From: an uncultured Lachnospiraceae bacterium
GTDB lineage: Bacteria > Bacillota > Clostridia > Lachnospirales > Lachnospiraceae
DNA length: 64,000 nt
NCBI GenBank assembly: GCA_934320845.1
Contig: CAKRFU010000005.1
Coordinates: 1-64,000 of the forward strand
Direction: 5' to 3'
Below the pieces are notes generated by a model. That model worked only from the letters and a program-made list of their open reading frames with translations. It was not told the DNA's origin and did not search any database. Position numbers and translations under genes: made by a program. Below, piece after piece: positions 43,116 to 52,824 of this stretch; within the stretch, counting starts at the first letter, position 1, and the number at the start of each line of letters is the position of its first letter.

Positions 43116-45821
43116 TTAAATTCTCTGTTTTAATTTCATCTGCATCTTATACAAAATATTCATTGCATCAATAGGAGTTGTGGTTGAAAGATCGAGGTCG
43201 TGAAGTTCAAGTATTATATCCTCAGTTTTCACATTTGAGCCTCCCATATCAAACATTGATATCTGGCCAAGCTGCTCCGACTCTATTTCTGAAGATGTCT
43301 TTTTTCTTCCTCTCTTTTTATGCTTAGTCTGCTTCTCTATGTCATAATTATAGTCATCAGGCTCATACTCTACATCTATTTCCTTTGCCTTGTTTGCAAT
43401 ATCATTGTTGCTCAATTTTTCAACAAGCTCCTTCGCTCTGTCAAGAACAGTCTCCGGAACACCTGCAAGTTTCGCCACCTGTATTCCATAACTTTTATCC
43501 GCACCACCCTTTATTATCTTTCTGAGGAAAACAATATCGTCACCCTGCTCTTTTACGGCAATGCAGTAATTATTTACACTGTCAAGTTTTCCTTCAAGTT
43601 CCGTTAGTTCATGATAGTGTGTTGCAAAAAGCGTTTTTGCACCAAGAAGTTTTGTGTTTGCTATATACTCAACAACTGCCCATGCTATAGAAAGACCGTC
43701 AAATGTAGAAGTTCCTCTTCCTATCTCGTCTAATATTATAAGGCTGTTCTTAGTTGCGTTTCTAAGGATATTTGACACTTCCGTCATCTCAACCATAAAT
43801 GTACTCTGACCGCTTGCAAGGTCATCCGAAGCTCCTACCCTTGTAAATATCCTGTCAACAATGCCGATTTTGGCACTCTCAGCTGGCACAAACGAGCCAA
43901 TCTGTGCCATCAGAACAATAAGTGCCGTCTGACGCATATATGTAGATTTACCCGCCATATTAGGCCCTGTAATAATGGCAATACGGTGATTGTCACTGTC
44001 AAGGAAAGTATCGTTTGAGATGAACATGTCGTTTTTTATCATCTTCTCAACGACGGGATGACGGCCGTTTTTTATATCAATGCAGCCGTCTGTACTCATA
44101 TCAGGACGTACATAATTGTTCTGCTCTGCGACAACCGCCATTGACGCAAACATATCTATCTGTGCAATAATCTTTGCCGCCTGCTGTATTCTTCCTATCT
44201 CACTGTATATCGCATCGAGAGTTTCATTAAATATATTGTATTCAAGTGTAAATAATTTTTCCTCGGCACCGAGAATTGTATCTTCAAGTTCCTTAAGTCT
44301 CGGTGTTATATACCTCTCGCAGTTTGACAATGTCTGCTTTACAGTCCACTCAGGCGGTACAAGGCTTTTATATGAATTTGTAACCTCGAAGAAATAACCA
44401 AATACTTTGTTATACTTAATCTTAAGATTTTTAATCTCTGTCTTTTCTTTCTCCTCCTCAGTCAAATCAGCAATCCACTGTTTTCCCTCGGTTTTTGCCT
44501 TTCTTAATTTATCGACTTCTTCATTAAATCCATCCTTAATAATTCCTCCCTCTCTTACGGTTATCGGAGGTTCTTCAATTATGGACTCATCAATAAGTTT
44601 GTAAATATCTGAAAGTTCGTCAAGTTCCTCTCCGTATTCTTTTAATTTAGATTCAGAAAATGACGAAAGTACATATTTTATGTGAGGAAGCATTGAAAGC
44701 GACTGTCTGAATGCAATAAGATCTCTTGGATTGGCACTTTTGTAACTAATTTTACTTATAAGTCTCTCAATATCGTATATCGGACCTAAATATTCCCTGA
44801 GTTCTTCTCTTGATATGGCATTATCATTAAATTCCGATATCATGTCAAGACGTGTATTTATTTCATCAATATCTATAAGCGGCTGTTCGATAGAATTTCT
44901 AAGAAGTCTTGCACCCATAGCAGTTTTAGTTTTATCAAGTATCCAGAATAGTGAACCTCTTTTTGACTTTTCACGCATAGTCTCACATAATTCAAGATTT
45001 CTTCTTGTCGAACGGTCAAGAAGCATATAATGGTTTGTAATATATGGCTTTATGGAAGTAATGTGATCCATTGAAGTTTTCTGTGTCTCAGTAAGATACT
45101 GCATAACGGCACCGGCAGCAGTCACCCCGATACTGTAATCTGCAAGACCAAGTCCGTCAAGCGATGACACGCCAAAATGCTCCATAAGAGCCTGCTCACA
45201 TTTACTCTCATCAAAATGCCAGTTGTCAACCGCCGATACCACGACATTCAATCTGATGTGAAGTTCCTCCAAATCAATGCCTGAGACAAGGAATGAATCA
45301 TTACATATAATCTCTGAAGGTGCTGTCTTGAAAATCTCATCAAGCAGCTTATTTTCACTGTCAAATTCTGTCACATAATATTCACCTGTGGTAACATCAA
45401 CATATGATACCCCATATGCATTTGTCGTATATACGATGCACATAAGATAATTATTTTTTGTCTCGTCAAGAGACTGTGTATTAAGATTTGTTCCCGGTGT
45501 TGCAATTCTTACAACTGCACGCTTTACAAGACCTTTTGCCTGTTTAGGGTCTTCAACCTGCTCACAGATTGCCACTTTGTAACCACGGCTTACAAGCTTA
45601 TTGAGATATGTATCTACAGCATGAAAAGGAACACCACACATAGGTGCCCTCTCTTCAAGTCCGCAGCTCTTTCCGGTAAGCGTAAGTTCCAGTTCTTTTG
45701 AACATATCTTCGCATCTTCAAAGAACATTTCATAAAAGTCCCCTAAGCGATAAAAAAGAATACAATCTTTGTATTCCTCTTTGGTTTCCATATATTTTTG
45801 CATCATTGGTGTAAGCGGCAT
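43116..45821 (-). CDS. mutS: DNA mismatch repair protein MutS
   Basis: A mismatch-recognition ATPase of 901 residues. The N-terminal domain has the Phe-x-Glu reader in LGDFYEMFFEDA. The ATPase core has GPNMAGKSTYMRQTALI, the Walker B block ILDEIGRGTSTFDGLSIAWA, and ATHYHEL. The C-terminus has a dimerisation tail including YKMQMKLKQRI. The ATG at 45821 is taken; the codon before it is a GTG that could also serve. It is separated from mutL by the structured element at 42899-43112. Confidence 0.97.
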   Translation of the reverse strand: MPLTPMMQKYMETKEEYKDCILFYRLGDFYEMFFEDAKICSKELELTLTGKSCGLEERAPMCGVPFHAVDTYLNKLVSRGYKVAICEQVEDPKQAKGLVKRAVVRIATPGTNLNTQSLDETKNNYLMCIVYTTNAYGVSYVDVTTGEYYVTEFDSENKLLDEIFKTAPSEIICNDSFLVSGIDLEELHIRLNVVVSAVDNWHFDESKCEQALMEHFGVSSLDGLGLADYSIGVTAAGAVMQYLTETQKTSMDHITSIKPYITNHYMLLDRSTRRNLELCETMREKSKRGSLFWILDKTKTAMGARLLRNSIEQPLIDIDEINTRLDMISEFNDNAISREELREYLGPIYDIERLISKISYKSANPRDLIAFRQSLSMLPHIKYVLSSFSESKLKEYGEELDELSDIYKLIDESIIEEPPITVREGGIIKDGFNEEVDKLRKAKTEGKQWIADLTEEEKEKTEIKNLKIKYNKVFGYFFEVTNSYKSLVPPEWTVKQTLSNCERYITPRLKELEDTILGAEEKLFTLEYNIFNETLDAIYSEIGRIQQAAKIIAQIDMFASMAVVAEQNNYVRPDMSTDGCIDIKNGRHPVVEKMIKNDMFISNDTFLDSDNHRIAIITGPNMAGKSTYMRQTALIVLMAQIGSFVPAESAKIGIVDRIFTRVGASDDLASGQSTFMVEMTEVSNILRNATKNSLIILDEIGRGTSTFDGLSIAWAVVEYIANTKLLGAKTLFATHYHELTELEGKLDSVNNYCIAVKEQGDDIVFLRKIIKGGADKSYGIQVAKLAGVPETVLDRAKELVEKLSNNDIANKAKEIDVEYEPDDYNYDIEKQTKHKKRGRKKTSSEIESEQLGQISMFDMGGSNVKTEDIILELHDLDLSTTTPIDAMNILYKMQMKLKQRI

Positions 45822-45896
45822 CACTATCTTCCTCTTCTTCTATATTTTTGTATAAATGTCAAATCATTTGTAAATTATATATTTTAATGTTTTGTT

Positions 45897-45924
45897 CAAA
45901 AGGTCTTTTGACCCCTGCATCATA
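45897..45924. repeat. Partial copy of the GGGTCAAAA palindromic repeat beside rnpB
   Basis: It reads as CAAAAGGT followed by CTTTTGACCCCTGCATCATA. The right arm TTTTGACCCCTGCATCATA (45906-45924) differs from the 42899-43112 arm by one base. The left arm is reduced to TTCAAAAG. It lies just past the 3' end of rnpB and upstream of mutS. Confidence 0.65.
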
Positions 45925-45944
45925 TTATTTTTCAATAAAAAATG

Positions 45945-46292
45945 AATGAGCAACACTATAAGCCGAGTTCTGTATCAAAACAATCATCTATCTAGACCTG
46001 ATGTTGCCATCAGGCTCAAGCAACCTACCCGAGACACGACGGGCAGCCGTATCATCTCTGTTCGGTCTTGCTTCGGATGGGGTTTACACAGCCACTTCTG
46101 TTACCAGAAGCGCGGTGAGCTCTTACCTCGCCTTTTCACCCTTACCTGTATAAACAGGCGGTTATTTTCTGTTGCACTGGCCTGGGAGTCACCTCCACCG
46201 GACGTTATCCGGCATCCTGCCCTATGAAGCCCGGACTTTCCTCACCTGCAGCCTTTCGGCATTTGCAGCCGCGATTGTCTGTGCTACTCATT
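45945..46292 (-). ncRNA. rnpB: RNase P RNA
   Basis: The catalytic RNA of RNase P, which trims the 5' ends of tRNA precursors. The minus strand has GAGGAAAGTCCGGGCTTCAT, the AACAGAA and ACCGCC core, GGAGGTGACTCC-like P-loops, ACAGAACTCGGCTTAT near the 3' end and AGACAATCGCGGCTG near the 5' end, all diagnostic. The first bases AATGAGTAGCAC can pair with the last GTGTTGCTCATT to form helix P1, which sets the approximate ends. The length, about 348 nt, fits a bacterial type. Ends could shift by a few bases. Confidence 0.95.
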
Positions 46293-46300
46293 ACCGAAGT

Positions 46301-46329
46301 ATTTTATCATGTCGAAAGAAAAATGTAAA
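46301..46329 (-). promoter_or_regulatory. Promoter of rnpB
   Basis: On the minus strand, TTTACA (46329-46324) and TAAAAT (46306-46301) are separated by 17 bp. The -10 ends about 8 bp before the predicted RNA 5' end, as required for a stable RNA gene. Confidence 0.8.
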
Positions 46330-46369
46330 TACCTACTTTCCTGCTCACAGATTTCAGTCAGGCAAATTC

Positions 46370-46651
46370 CTACTCCCAAATTTCATCTTCCTCTATTACA
46401 TGAATTTCAAGATAATCAAAGTCTATTCCCTCAATGAAATTGTCACTGTCAAAGCGTGTTTTATCCATCTTCTTAAATTCTTTTATATTTTTGTCGAGCC
46501 ATATCGGACGCCCTAAATCAAATGCGTAACATACTTCATCTAAACTGTCGAACACTTTCTTTGTCCTGTTCTTTTCCTTTGACTGGTCTGTTATTGTTAT
46601 ATCATCAAGCATTCTGTTGTCTTTAAACTTCTTTGCCCATAAGCGAAACAT
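46370..46651 (-). CDS. Small hypothetical protein
   Basis: About 93 residues, charged, with no membrane segment or signal peptide. It includes FRLWAKKFKDNRMLDDITIT at the start and an acidic C-terminus (EIHVIEEDEIWE). I do not recognise the family, though similar short proteins seem common in Lachnospiraceae. An ATG pair lies behind GGAG; the second (46651) has the better spacing. It follows the NdpA-like gene by 16 bp and may be co-transcribed. Confidence 0.65.
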   Translation of the reverse strand: MFRLWAKKFKDNRMLDDITITDQSKEKNRTKKVFDSLDEVCYAFDLGRPIWLDKNIKEFKKMDKTRFDSDNFIEGIDFDYLEIHVIEEDEIWE

Positions 46652-46667
46652 CATTTTCTCCATTCTT

Positions 46668-47678
46668 TTATCTTGTTGATATTTTATTGATATTCTTTAT
46701 CATAACGGATATTGTCCCATCAGGATTTGATATAAACTCAACCTGATTTATGTCCTGATACTGCTCCATAGGAATATTTATTTCTATCCCCGTGTCCGTC
46801 TTTAAATACTGTTTTTCAAACTTCTTTGTAGTCGCACTGCTCTGAGGTTTTACCTGTGCTTTCTCCATATGATATTTTTCCATCTTTGCGTCAAATTCTT
46901 CTTTTATATCAGGAGTTTTACCGTAAAGCTTTTCACTTATCTTTTCGACATCGACTGCGCCTGTCTCCTCGATTTCCTCCTTGATAATGCGCTTTGCCTC
47001 CATCTGCTTTACCGGTTCTTCCTCAAAGTGTTTTTTGTTGACCTGCTCAACCGCTTTTGTTACTATGGCAAGTTTTGATTTTGATGACATTGCCGCATGA
47101 CAGTTAAGATAAAGTTCTGAGAGATAATTGCATTTTTCACCGTTTACCTCATACTTTTTCTCGATTATATTTACCGTATAATCACTTAAATTTATTATAA
47201 CGGCCTCTGAAAGTTTTGACGAAGATGCAGGAAGTGTTGAGCGGTACTTAATTATACTGTTTACATTGCCAATCTCCTCCGACTGCGTCATATGAACAAA
47301 ACTCTCTTTGTAATTCATCTTTAAAATAGCAAGATACATGACACTGTGCAAACTGAATGATATAACGGCAAGGTCAGCCGAAGGTATTGCGAGATTACTG
47401 TTCATTATGTCATAAAGCCTCTTTGTAATATCCTTGCTGAACTCTATAAAATCATCCTCAGAGAAATCCTTAAGCAATTTATAAATATCTGAACCATCCT
47501 CATCAAAATAACATTTTTTCATATCATCACCGGACATTATCTTGAAAATATGTCCGGTAAAAAATTCATTAAGATCAGGTGTAATATCTATCTGCTGCTC
47601 CGAATATACCGGATACCCAAGTTCTCCATCAAGGATATGTACTATCCCTTTTCTCAAAATTATCTCATCCTGCTGCAT
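46668..47678 (-). CDS. Nucleoid-associated protein, NdpA/YejK family
   Basis: A protein of 336 residues matching the 37-kDa nucleoid-associated family (PF04245). The opening IILRKGIVHILDGELGYPVYSE, then DITPDLNEFFTGHI and a central SFSLHSVMYLAILKMNYKE block are typical. NdpA-like proteins associate with the nucleoid in E. coli; the molecular function is unclear. The ATG at 47678 follows GGAG with 7-nt spacing; the earlier start has none. Confidence 0.85.
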   Translation of the reverse strand: MQQDEIILRKGIVHILDGELGYPVYSEQQIDITPDLNEFFTGHIFKIMSGDDMKKCYFDEDGSDIYKLLKDFSEDDFIEFSKDITKRLYDIMNSNLAIPSADLAVISFSLHSVMYLAILKMNYKESFVHMTQSEEIGNVNSIIKYRSTLPASSSKLSEAVIINLSDYTVNIIEKKYEVNGEKCNYLSELYLNCHAAMSSKSKLAIVTKAVEQVNKKHFEEEPVKQMEAKRIIKEEIEETGAVDVEKISEKLYGKTPDIKEEFDAKMEKYHMEKAQVKPQSSATTKKFEKQYLKTDTGIEINIPMEQYQDINQVEFISNPDGTISVMIKNINKISTR

Positions 47679-47760
47679 CGTACCACTCCATTTCAAATCC
47701 CATTACTAAAATATATCTAATAATATAAATTATATATCATAAAAAATATAACAGTGAAAC

Positions 47761-48849
47761 CTACGCTAAGTAAGCCGCCATATCCTCTACATCTTCCCTT
47801 GTAACCTTAAACGGAACGGCATTTAACTTTCTCGGTGTTGCCATTATCTCATCCGTCATTTTCTCTACATCCTCTTTCGTTATCTCATAATCGCCAAGAA
47901 GCTGTTTTATAAGGAATGCAAACTGCTCAATCTCATCAAATCCAAGCATTGCAAGAACCTCTGATACTTCCTCATGCATCTCTTTCTGGATAACTTTAAG
48001 ATAGCCCGGCAAAAACAGACCAACTGCCTTTCCGTGTGGTATGTCTTTATTGTATGTAAGATAATAGCTAAGTCCATGAGGTATTGATGTACCTGTGTGT
48101 GTGATTGCCATTCCTGCAAGGCATGACGCAAGCATAAGAGAATCATATGCCTCATAGTCAGCTTTCTCTCCGAGAAGCACAGGTATGTTTTCTGCCCACA
48201 CTGATATTCCGTACTGGCATAACATTCTGCTGAAATCTGTTGCCTTAGAATTAAAATAACTTTCTATCATATGTCCAAGCGCATCTACTGCCGTATTCTT
48301 AATCACGCTTTCCGGTGCTGCCGAAAGATACTCCGGGTCGATGCATGCAAGTTCAGGGTAAATCTTATGGCTAATGCTCTGTTTTGTATTTTTGTCGTGT
48401 CTTGTAAGTATGGCATATGGTGTAACTTCTGAACCTGTTCCACATGTCGTAGGTATCTCTACGACAGGAATCGCACGAAGCCCTATATTCTGATATAATA
48501 TCTCCTCGTCTGTATCTCTGTTCTGTATCATAAGTGCTATCGCCTTTGCTGAATCCATAGGTGAACCACCGCCTATTCCGATAACAAAATCTGCACCCTC
48601 ATTGCGTCCGAACTCGCTCGCTTTCATTATAAGCTCCACTGACGGATTCTGTGGCACCTCATCAAATATAACATACTCTGTAGCATTTTCGTTAAGCACA
48701 TCTATGACATCCTGAAGAGAATGGTTTTTCTTTGATGATGACTTACCGGTTACAATAAGTGCTTTTTTTCCAAATGATGCAATCTCGGCACCATGATTTT
48801 TTACTGCATTTTTCTCCTGGCATACTTTTGTTGGCATATAAAAATTCAT
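47761..48849 (-). CDS. Iron-containing alcohol dehydrogenase
   Basis: A group III dehydrogenase of 362 residues. The NAD(P)-binding GIGGGSPMDSAKA loop is followed by the family signature EIPTTCGTGSEVTPYAIL, then the metal ligands in DALGHMIESYF, GTSIPHGLSYYLTY and IPHGKAVG. It is likely a fermentative alcohol or butanol-type dehydrogenase; the substrate is not set by sequence. The ATG at 48849 follows GGAGG; the first 13 codons of the longer frame lack a ribosome site. The gene is between rng and the NdpA-like gene, with no clear functional link. Confidence 0.93.
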   Translation of the reverse strand: MNFYMPTKVCQEKNAVKNHGAEIASFGKKALIVTGKSSSKKNHSLQDVIDVLNENATEYVIFDEVPQNPSVELIMKASEFGRNEGADFVIGIGGGSPMDSAKAIALMIQNRDTDEEILYQNIGLRAIPVVEIPTTCGTGSEVTPYAILTRHDKNTKQSISHKIYPELACIDPEYLSAAPESVIKNTAVDALGHMIESYFNSKATDFSRMLCQYGISVWAENIPVLLGEKADYEAYDSLMLASCLAGMAITHTGTSIPHGLSYYLTYNKDIPHGKAVGLFLPGYLKVIQKEMHEEVSEVLAMLGFDEIEQFAFLIKQLLGDYEITKEDVEKMTDEIMATPRKLNAVPFKVTREDVEDMAAYLA

Positions 48850-48908
48850 ATCTGTTCCTCCTAAACTGTAATTTATTTGTGTATTCATGACGTTATCATC
48901 ATGATTTA

Positions 48909-50111
48909 TTAAACTTCAATTTCCTTTATCTGCTCATAAAGCGATTTTCTTACCTTTTTTCTTGTGACTTCGATAAGTCCAAGTTTTGTCATATCGACAA
49001 GTATTGTTCTTACCGGATCTTTAGCAAATTCACTCTTAAGCCTGTCCATAAGCTGCTTGTTGTTCTCCGGACTCTTCATATCGATAAAATCTATCAAAAT
49101 CATACCCGACAGATTTCTAAGTCTCAATTGTCTTGCTATCTGAGTGGCAGCCTCAAGATTTACTTTTAAAAATGTTTTTTGAACATCTTTCTTTTTTGAA
49201 ATTGCCTTTCCGGTATTAACATCGACAGATACGAGTGCCTCTGTAGGCTGTATTATAAGATAACCTCCGTTTTTGAGCCAGACTTTTGGCATAAGCGCAT
49301 GTTCCAAAGTCTTTGTCACATCATAAACCGCATCAAGTTTTCCGTCATTTTCATCCCATCGCCTGATTTTCTTTATGTCCTCCGACTGATATACCTTGAC
49401 AAATTCCATTATCTTTTCATATATTACATCATCATCGGTGATTATACTTTCAAGCAACGAATCATACGAATCCCTTATATCGCACAGATAGGCAGCAGGA
49501 GCATGATACAGGCAGCTAAATTTCGTTCTGTGAATACCAAATCTTTTTATATCTTCAAGCTGTTTTTTAAGAAATGTTATCTCATTTAAAATTTTTTCTT
49601 CCGATGCATCTTTACTGTTTGTTCTCGCTATAAAGCCATATTCTCCGTCTATATTATTTTGAAGAAGTTCCTTTATCTGCTGTTTTTTTTCGGTATCTTT
49701 TATTTTTGAAGATATGCTCACCGTCTTTTCGCCATATATAAGCACAACATATTTTCCCGGAAAATTGAGTGCACCCGAAAGTGTAGGCGGCTTGGTTTTT
49801 ACCGCTTCTTTCTCTATCTGAACAATTATCTCATCACCGATAAGCACTCTTGTCCCATCCGATACAACACCATCGGTATGTATCGGACATACTCTTGAAT
49901 CTAACGAAAGATACGCCATCTTCCCCTGCTCATATTCCACAAAAGCAGCGTTTATGTTCTTTACAATATTTCTGACTTTTCCAACATAAATATTTCCTAA
50001 AAGCGACTCCTCATTTTCCGGCTGAGCCTGTATCTGTGCTATCTTTCCATCCTCAACTTTCACGGATAACACGCCACTGCCTTTTTTAGTTATCAATAAC
50101 TGATTTGCCAT
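48909..50111 (-). CDS. rng: Ribonuclease G (RNase E/G family), short form without Zn-link
   Basis: An endoribonuclease in rRNA maturation and mRNA decay. It has 400 residues. The S1 domain (about 35-110: LGNIYVGKVRNIVKNINAAF) and the RNase core include VDVNTGKAI and LIDFIDMK, which carry the two catalytic Asp residues. The C-terminus stops at TRKKVRKSLYEQIKEIEV, just where the enterobacterial enzymes continue into the CPxC zinc-link, so that link is absent. The ATG at 50111 follows AGGAGA. It is co-transcribed with the two radical-SAM-linked genes, a conserved order in Firmicutes. Confidence 0.94.
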   Translation of the reverse strand: MANQLLITKKGSGVLSVKVEDGKIAQIQAQPENEESLLGNIYVGKVRNIVKNINAAFVEYEQGKMAYLSLDSRVCPIHTDGVVSDGTRVLIGDEIIVQIEKEAVKTKPPTLSGALNFPGKYVVLIYGEKTVSISSKIKDTEKKQQIKELLQNNIDGEYGFIARTNSKDASEEKILNEITFLKKQLEDIKRFGIHRTKFSCLYHAPAAYLCDIRDSYDSLLESIITDDDVIYEKIMEFVKVYQSEDIKKIRRWDENDGKLDAVYDVTKTLEHALMPKVWLKNGGYLIIQPTEALVSVDVNTGKAISKKKDVQKTFLKVNLEAATQIARQLRLRNLSGMILIDFIDMKSPENNKQLMDRLKSEFAKDPVRTILVDMTKLGLIEVTRKKVRKSLYEQIKEIEV

Positions 50112-50113
50112 TA

Positions 50114-50929
50114 CTATGCCATCTCCTGTTTTCCAAACTTTGATAACGGTACAAGTTTACACGGTATCTCTGAACTAAGCAGATGAACCTCACCCTTTTT
50201 AGCAGTCTCATCTGCATACATTTCCAGCCTGTGTATCTGGTAATCAAGCGGATTGTATTCAAATCCATTCATCTGCATGACAGCTTCTAAAACCAGCTCA
50301 GGCTTTATGTTTACAACACTTCCCGATGTGAGCTGGCAATAAATTACCGGCTTATAAAATGATGTGTCTATTTCGAGTCTGCCATAATCATTTTTCGTAG
50401 CATTACAAAAAGATTGGATATCAGTTTCAATATGATAAATATTTGGCTTTATGTCAACTATTTTTTCTGAACGCTTTGTCTTTTTTAATATCTCAATTTT
50501 TTCTGCTTCTTTTATTTTTCTTACTGCCTCTTTTGCAAACGCATCATCGGTAAGTGGATTGTCCTTATCAGGTTTTATACATATCATATAATCACATGCT
50601 GAGAGCATTGCCATTGAAGGCTTTGCATCATCGTCAAGTATAGTGAAATTCTTAACTGTTATCTCATCGTTCATAACGGCATTTATGCGCTCTGTCATCT
50701 TTTCAGGAGAATCACTCTTTTCAAGTGTCACATCAAGATATTCTGCATCACTGCTAAGCCCTATTCCAAGCGGTGATGCAAATGACATAAGCTGATGTGG
50801 CGAAAAACCTTTACTGTAACTTACCTCGATTTCAGCACGCCTGAATGCCTTTTGAAAATATCTCATTACATCGAGGTGACCGATAAAACGCATTGAACCG
50901 ACTTTACTGAATTTTAATCTTGCTTTCAT
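50114..50929 (-). CDS. TIGR03936-family radical-SAM-associated protein (DUF2344)
   Basis: A protein of 271 residues that in most Firmicutes sits between the B12-binding radical-SAM gene and RNase G. The signature KFSKVGSMRFIGHLDVMRYF and RRAEIEVSYSKGFSPHQLMS is intact. The function is unknown; the family is thought to act with the radical-SAM partner, and in some genomes the two are fused. The ATG at 50929 gives the family-typical start MKARLKFSK; a GTG at 50938 overlaps the partner's stop by 4 bp and could also be used. Confidence 0.9.
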   Translation of the reverse strand: MKARLKFSKVGSMRFIGHLDVMRYFQKAFRRAEIEVSYSKGFSPHQLMSFASPLGIGLSSDAEYLDVTLEKSDSPEKMTERINAVMNDEITVKNFTILDDDAKPSMAMLSACDYMICIKPDKDNPLTDDAFAKEAVRKIKEAEKIEILKKTKRSEKIVDIKPNIYHIETDIQSFCNATKNDYGRLEIDTSFYKPVIYCQLTSGSVVNIKPELVLEAVMQMNGFEYNPLDYQIHRLEMYADETAKKGEVHLLSSEIPCKLVPLSKFGKQEMA

Positions 50930-50934
50930 GTCAC

Positions 50935-52824
50935 TCACCCGTCCCTTTCTGCATCATTGCCCGTAAGATTTTCAACACAGACACCGCACTTAAATTTCAT
51001 TGCTCCGCACCCGGCGCATTTTGCACGGCAGTTAGGAGTAACCTGTGCCTTTAATGAATTTTCGTATTCTCTGCGCATAAACTTTTTAGTCACACCTATG
51101 TCAATGAAATCCCAAGGAAACAACTCGTCAGCAGGTCTTTCACGGCCAATGTAAAATGCCATGTCAAGTCCGTTGTCCTCAAATGCTTTAATCCAGTTTT
51201 CATATTTAAAATATTCTGACCATGCATCATAAAAACATCCACTCTGGTAAGCTTCAAGTATAACTTTATTAAGCCGTCTGTCACCTCTTGCAAATACACC
51301 TTCAAGCTCCGATACATCTGCGTCATGACAATTATACTTGATACTTTTCTGGTTAAGCTGCTCTCTGACTTTTCCAAGCAGGAAATTTCTCTTGTCCTTC
51401 GCCTGTTCCTTCGTATTCATAGGCGACCACTGAAACGGTGTAAACGGCTTTGGCACAAATATTGACGTACTTGTGACAATACTTACTTTTCCATTTCTCT
51501 GGTCTTTTGGAATCGTATAATACTCTCTTGCAATCTTGTCAGACAAAACCGCTATTCCTTCTATATCATCATATGTCTCTCCCGGAAGTCCGAGCATGAA
51601 ATAAAGTTTTACCCTGTTCCATCCACCTCTGAACGCATCCATCGCACCTGTAAGAATGTTTTCCTCGGTAAGACCCTTATTGATAACATTTCTCATTCTC
51701 TGTGTTCCTGCCTCCGGCGCAAATGTAAGACTTGACTTTCTTATATCCTGTACTTTCGACATTACATCAAGTGCAAACGCATCTATTCTGAGTGACGGAA
51801 GTGATATGTTTACTCCCTTGTCTCTATACTCGTCTATAAGCCAGTAAACGAGCTCGGGAAGTTCCCTGTAATCACTTGAACTGAGCGAACTCAATGAAAT
51901 TTCCTCATGACCTGTTGCTTTCAGCATTGCAGCTGCTCTTTTCTTAAGGAAATCAAGACTTCTCGGTCTTATAGGCCTGTAGAGCATACCCGCCTGACAA
52001 AAACGGCAGCCTCTTATACAGCCACGCTGAATTTCCAGTACAACTCTGTCCTGAGTAACTTTGATATACGGTACAAGCGGCTTTTCAGGATAATATGTCT
52101 CCGACATATCAAGTTCAACCTGCTTGATAACTGTTTTCGGTGCTTCTTCCACGACAGGATAAAAATCCCTCAATGTACCGTCTTCATTATACCGGACTTC
52201 ATAAAACTGTGGTATATACATCCCCGGTATCTTAGCTGCGGCTTTTAAAAATTCTACTCTGTCTTTGCCTGATTTTTTCCACTCTTTATAGGCATCCATA
52301 AGGTCAAAATAAACCGTTTCCCCCTCTCCTATATAGAAAATATCAAAAAAATCTGCTATAGGTTCAGGATTGTACGAACATGGGCCTCCGCCTATAACAA
52401 ACGGATCATCCATTGTCCTGTCTTTTGCGAGAAGAGGTATCTTTGACAAATCAAGAATCTGTAAAATATTTGTATAACACATCTCATATTGAAGCGTTAT
52501 TCCAAGAAAATCAAAATTTTTTATCGGCTCCTGACTCTCTAGTGCAAAAAGCGGGATATCCTGTTCACGCATTATCTTATCCAAATCTACCCACGGGGAA
52601 TAAACTCTTTCACAGTATATGTCATCCCTTAAATTGAACATGTCATACAAAATCTGTATGCCAAGATGTGACATACCTATCTCGTATACATCGGGAAAAC
52701 ACATACAAAATCGTATATCTACTTTTGACGGATCCTTCTTTACCATGTTAATCTCGCCACCGATATATCTCGCTGGCTTATCAACAGATAGTAATATCTC
52801 ATCACTTAAAGCAAGTTTTCTCAT
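50935..52824 (-). CDS. TIGR03960-family B12-binding-domain radical SAM protein
   Basis: A protein of 629 residues. An N-terminal cobalamin-binding-like domain (CMCFPDVYEIGMSHLGIQIL) precedes the radical-SAM domain with CIRGCRFCQAG as the [4Fe-4S] site. The C-terminus has further cysteines, CRAKCAGCGAMKFKCGVC, that may bind a second cluster or zinc. The reaction is not established. Co-occurrence with the DUF2344 gene and rng suggests a role tied to RNA or ribosome metabolism, as inference. The ATG at 52824 follows GGAGG and lies inside the 3' end of the next upstream gene by 23 bp. Confidence 0.92.
   Translation of the reverse strand: MRKLALSDEILLSVDKPARYIGGEINMVKKDPSKVDIRFCMCFPDVYEIGMSHLGIQILYDMFNLRDDIYCERVYSPWVDLDKIMREQDIPLFALESQEPIKNFDFLGITLQYEMCYTNILQILDLSKIPLLAKDRTMDDPFVIGGGPCSYNPEPIADFFDIFYIGEGETVYFDLMDAYKEWKKSGKDRVEFLKAAAKIPGMYIPQFYEVRYNEDGTLRDFYPVVEEAPKTVIKQVELDMSETYYPEKPLVPYIKVTQDRVVLEIQRGCIRGCRFCQAGMLYRPIRPRSLDFLKKRAAAMLKATGHEEISLSSLSSSDYRELPELVYWLIDEYRDKGVNISLPSLRIDAFALDVMSKVQDIRKSSLTFAPEAGTQRMRNVINKGLTEENILTGAMDAFRGGWNRVKLYFMLGLPGETYDDIEGIAVLSDKIAREYYTIPKDQRNGKVSIVTSTSIFVPKPFTPFQWSPMNTKEQAKDKRNFLLGKVREQLNQKSIKYNCHDADVSELEGVFARGDRRLNKVILEAYQSGCFYDAWSEYFKYENWIKAFEDNGLDMAFYIGRERPADELFPWDFIDIGVTKKFMRREYENSLKAQVTPNCRAKCAGCGAMKFKCGVCVENLTGNDAERDG

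Noticed and set aside
45945..46292. Plus-strand coding frames across the rnpB region
   Set aside because: The sequence is clearly RNase P RNA on the minus strand, with conserved core motifs and pairing ends.
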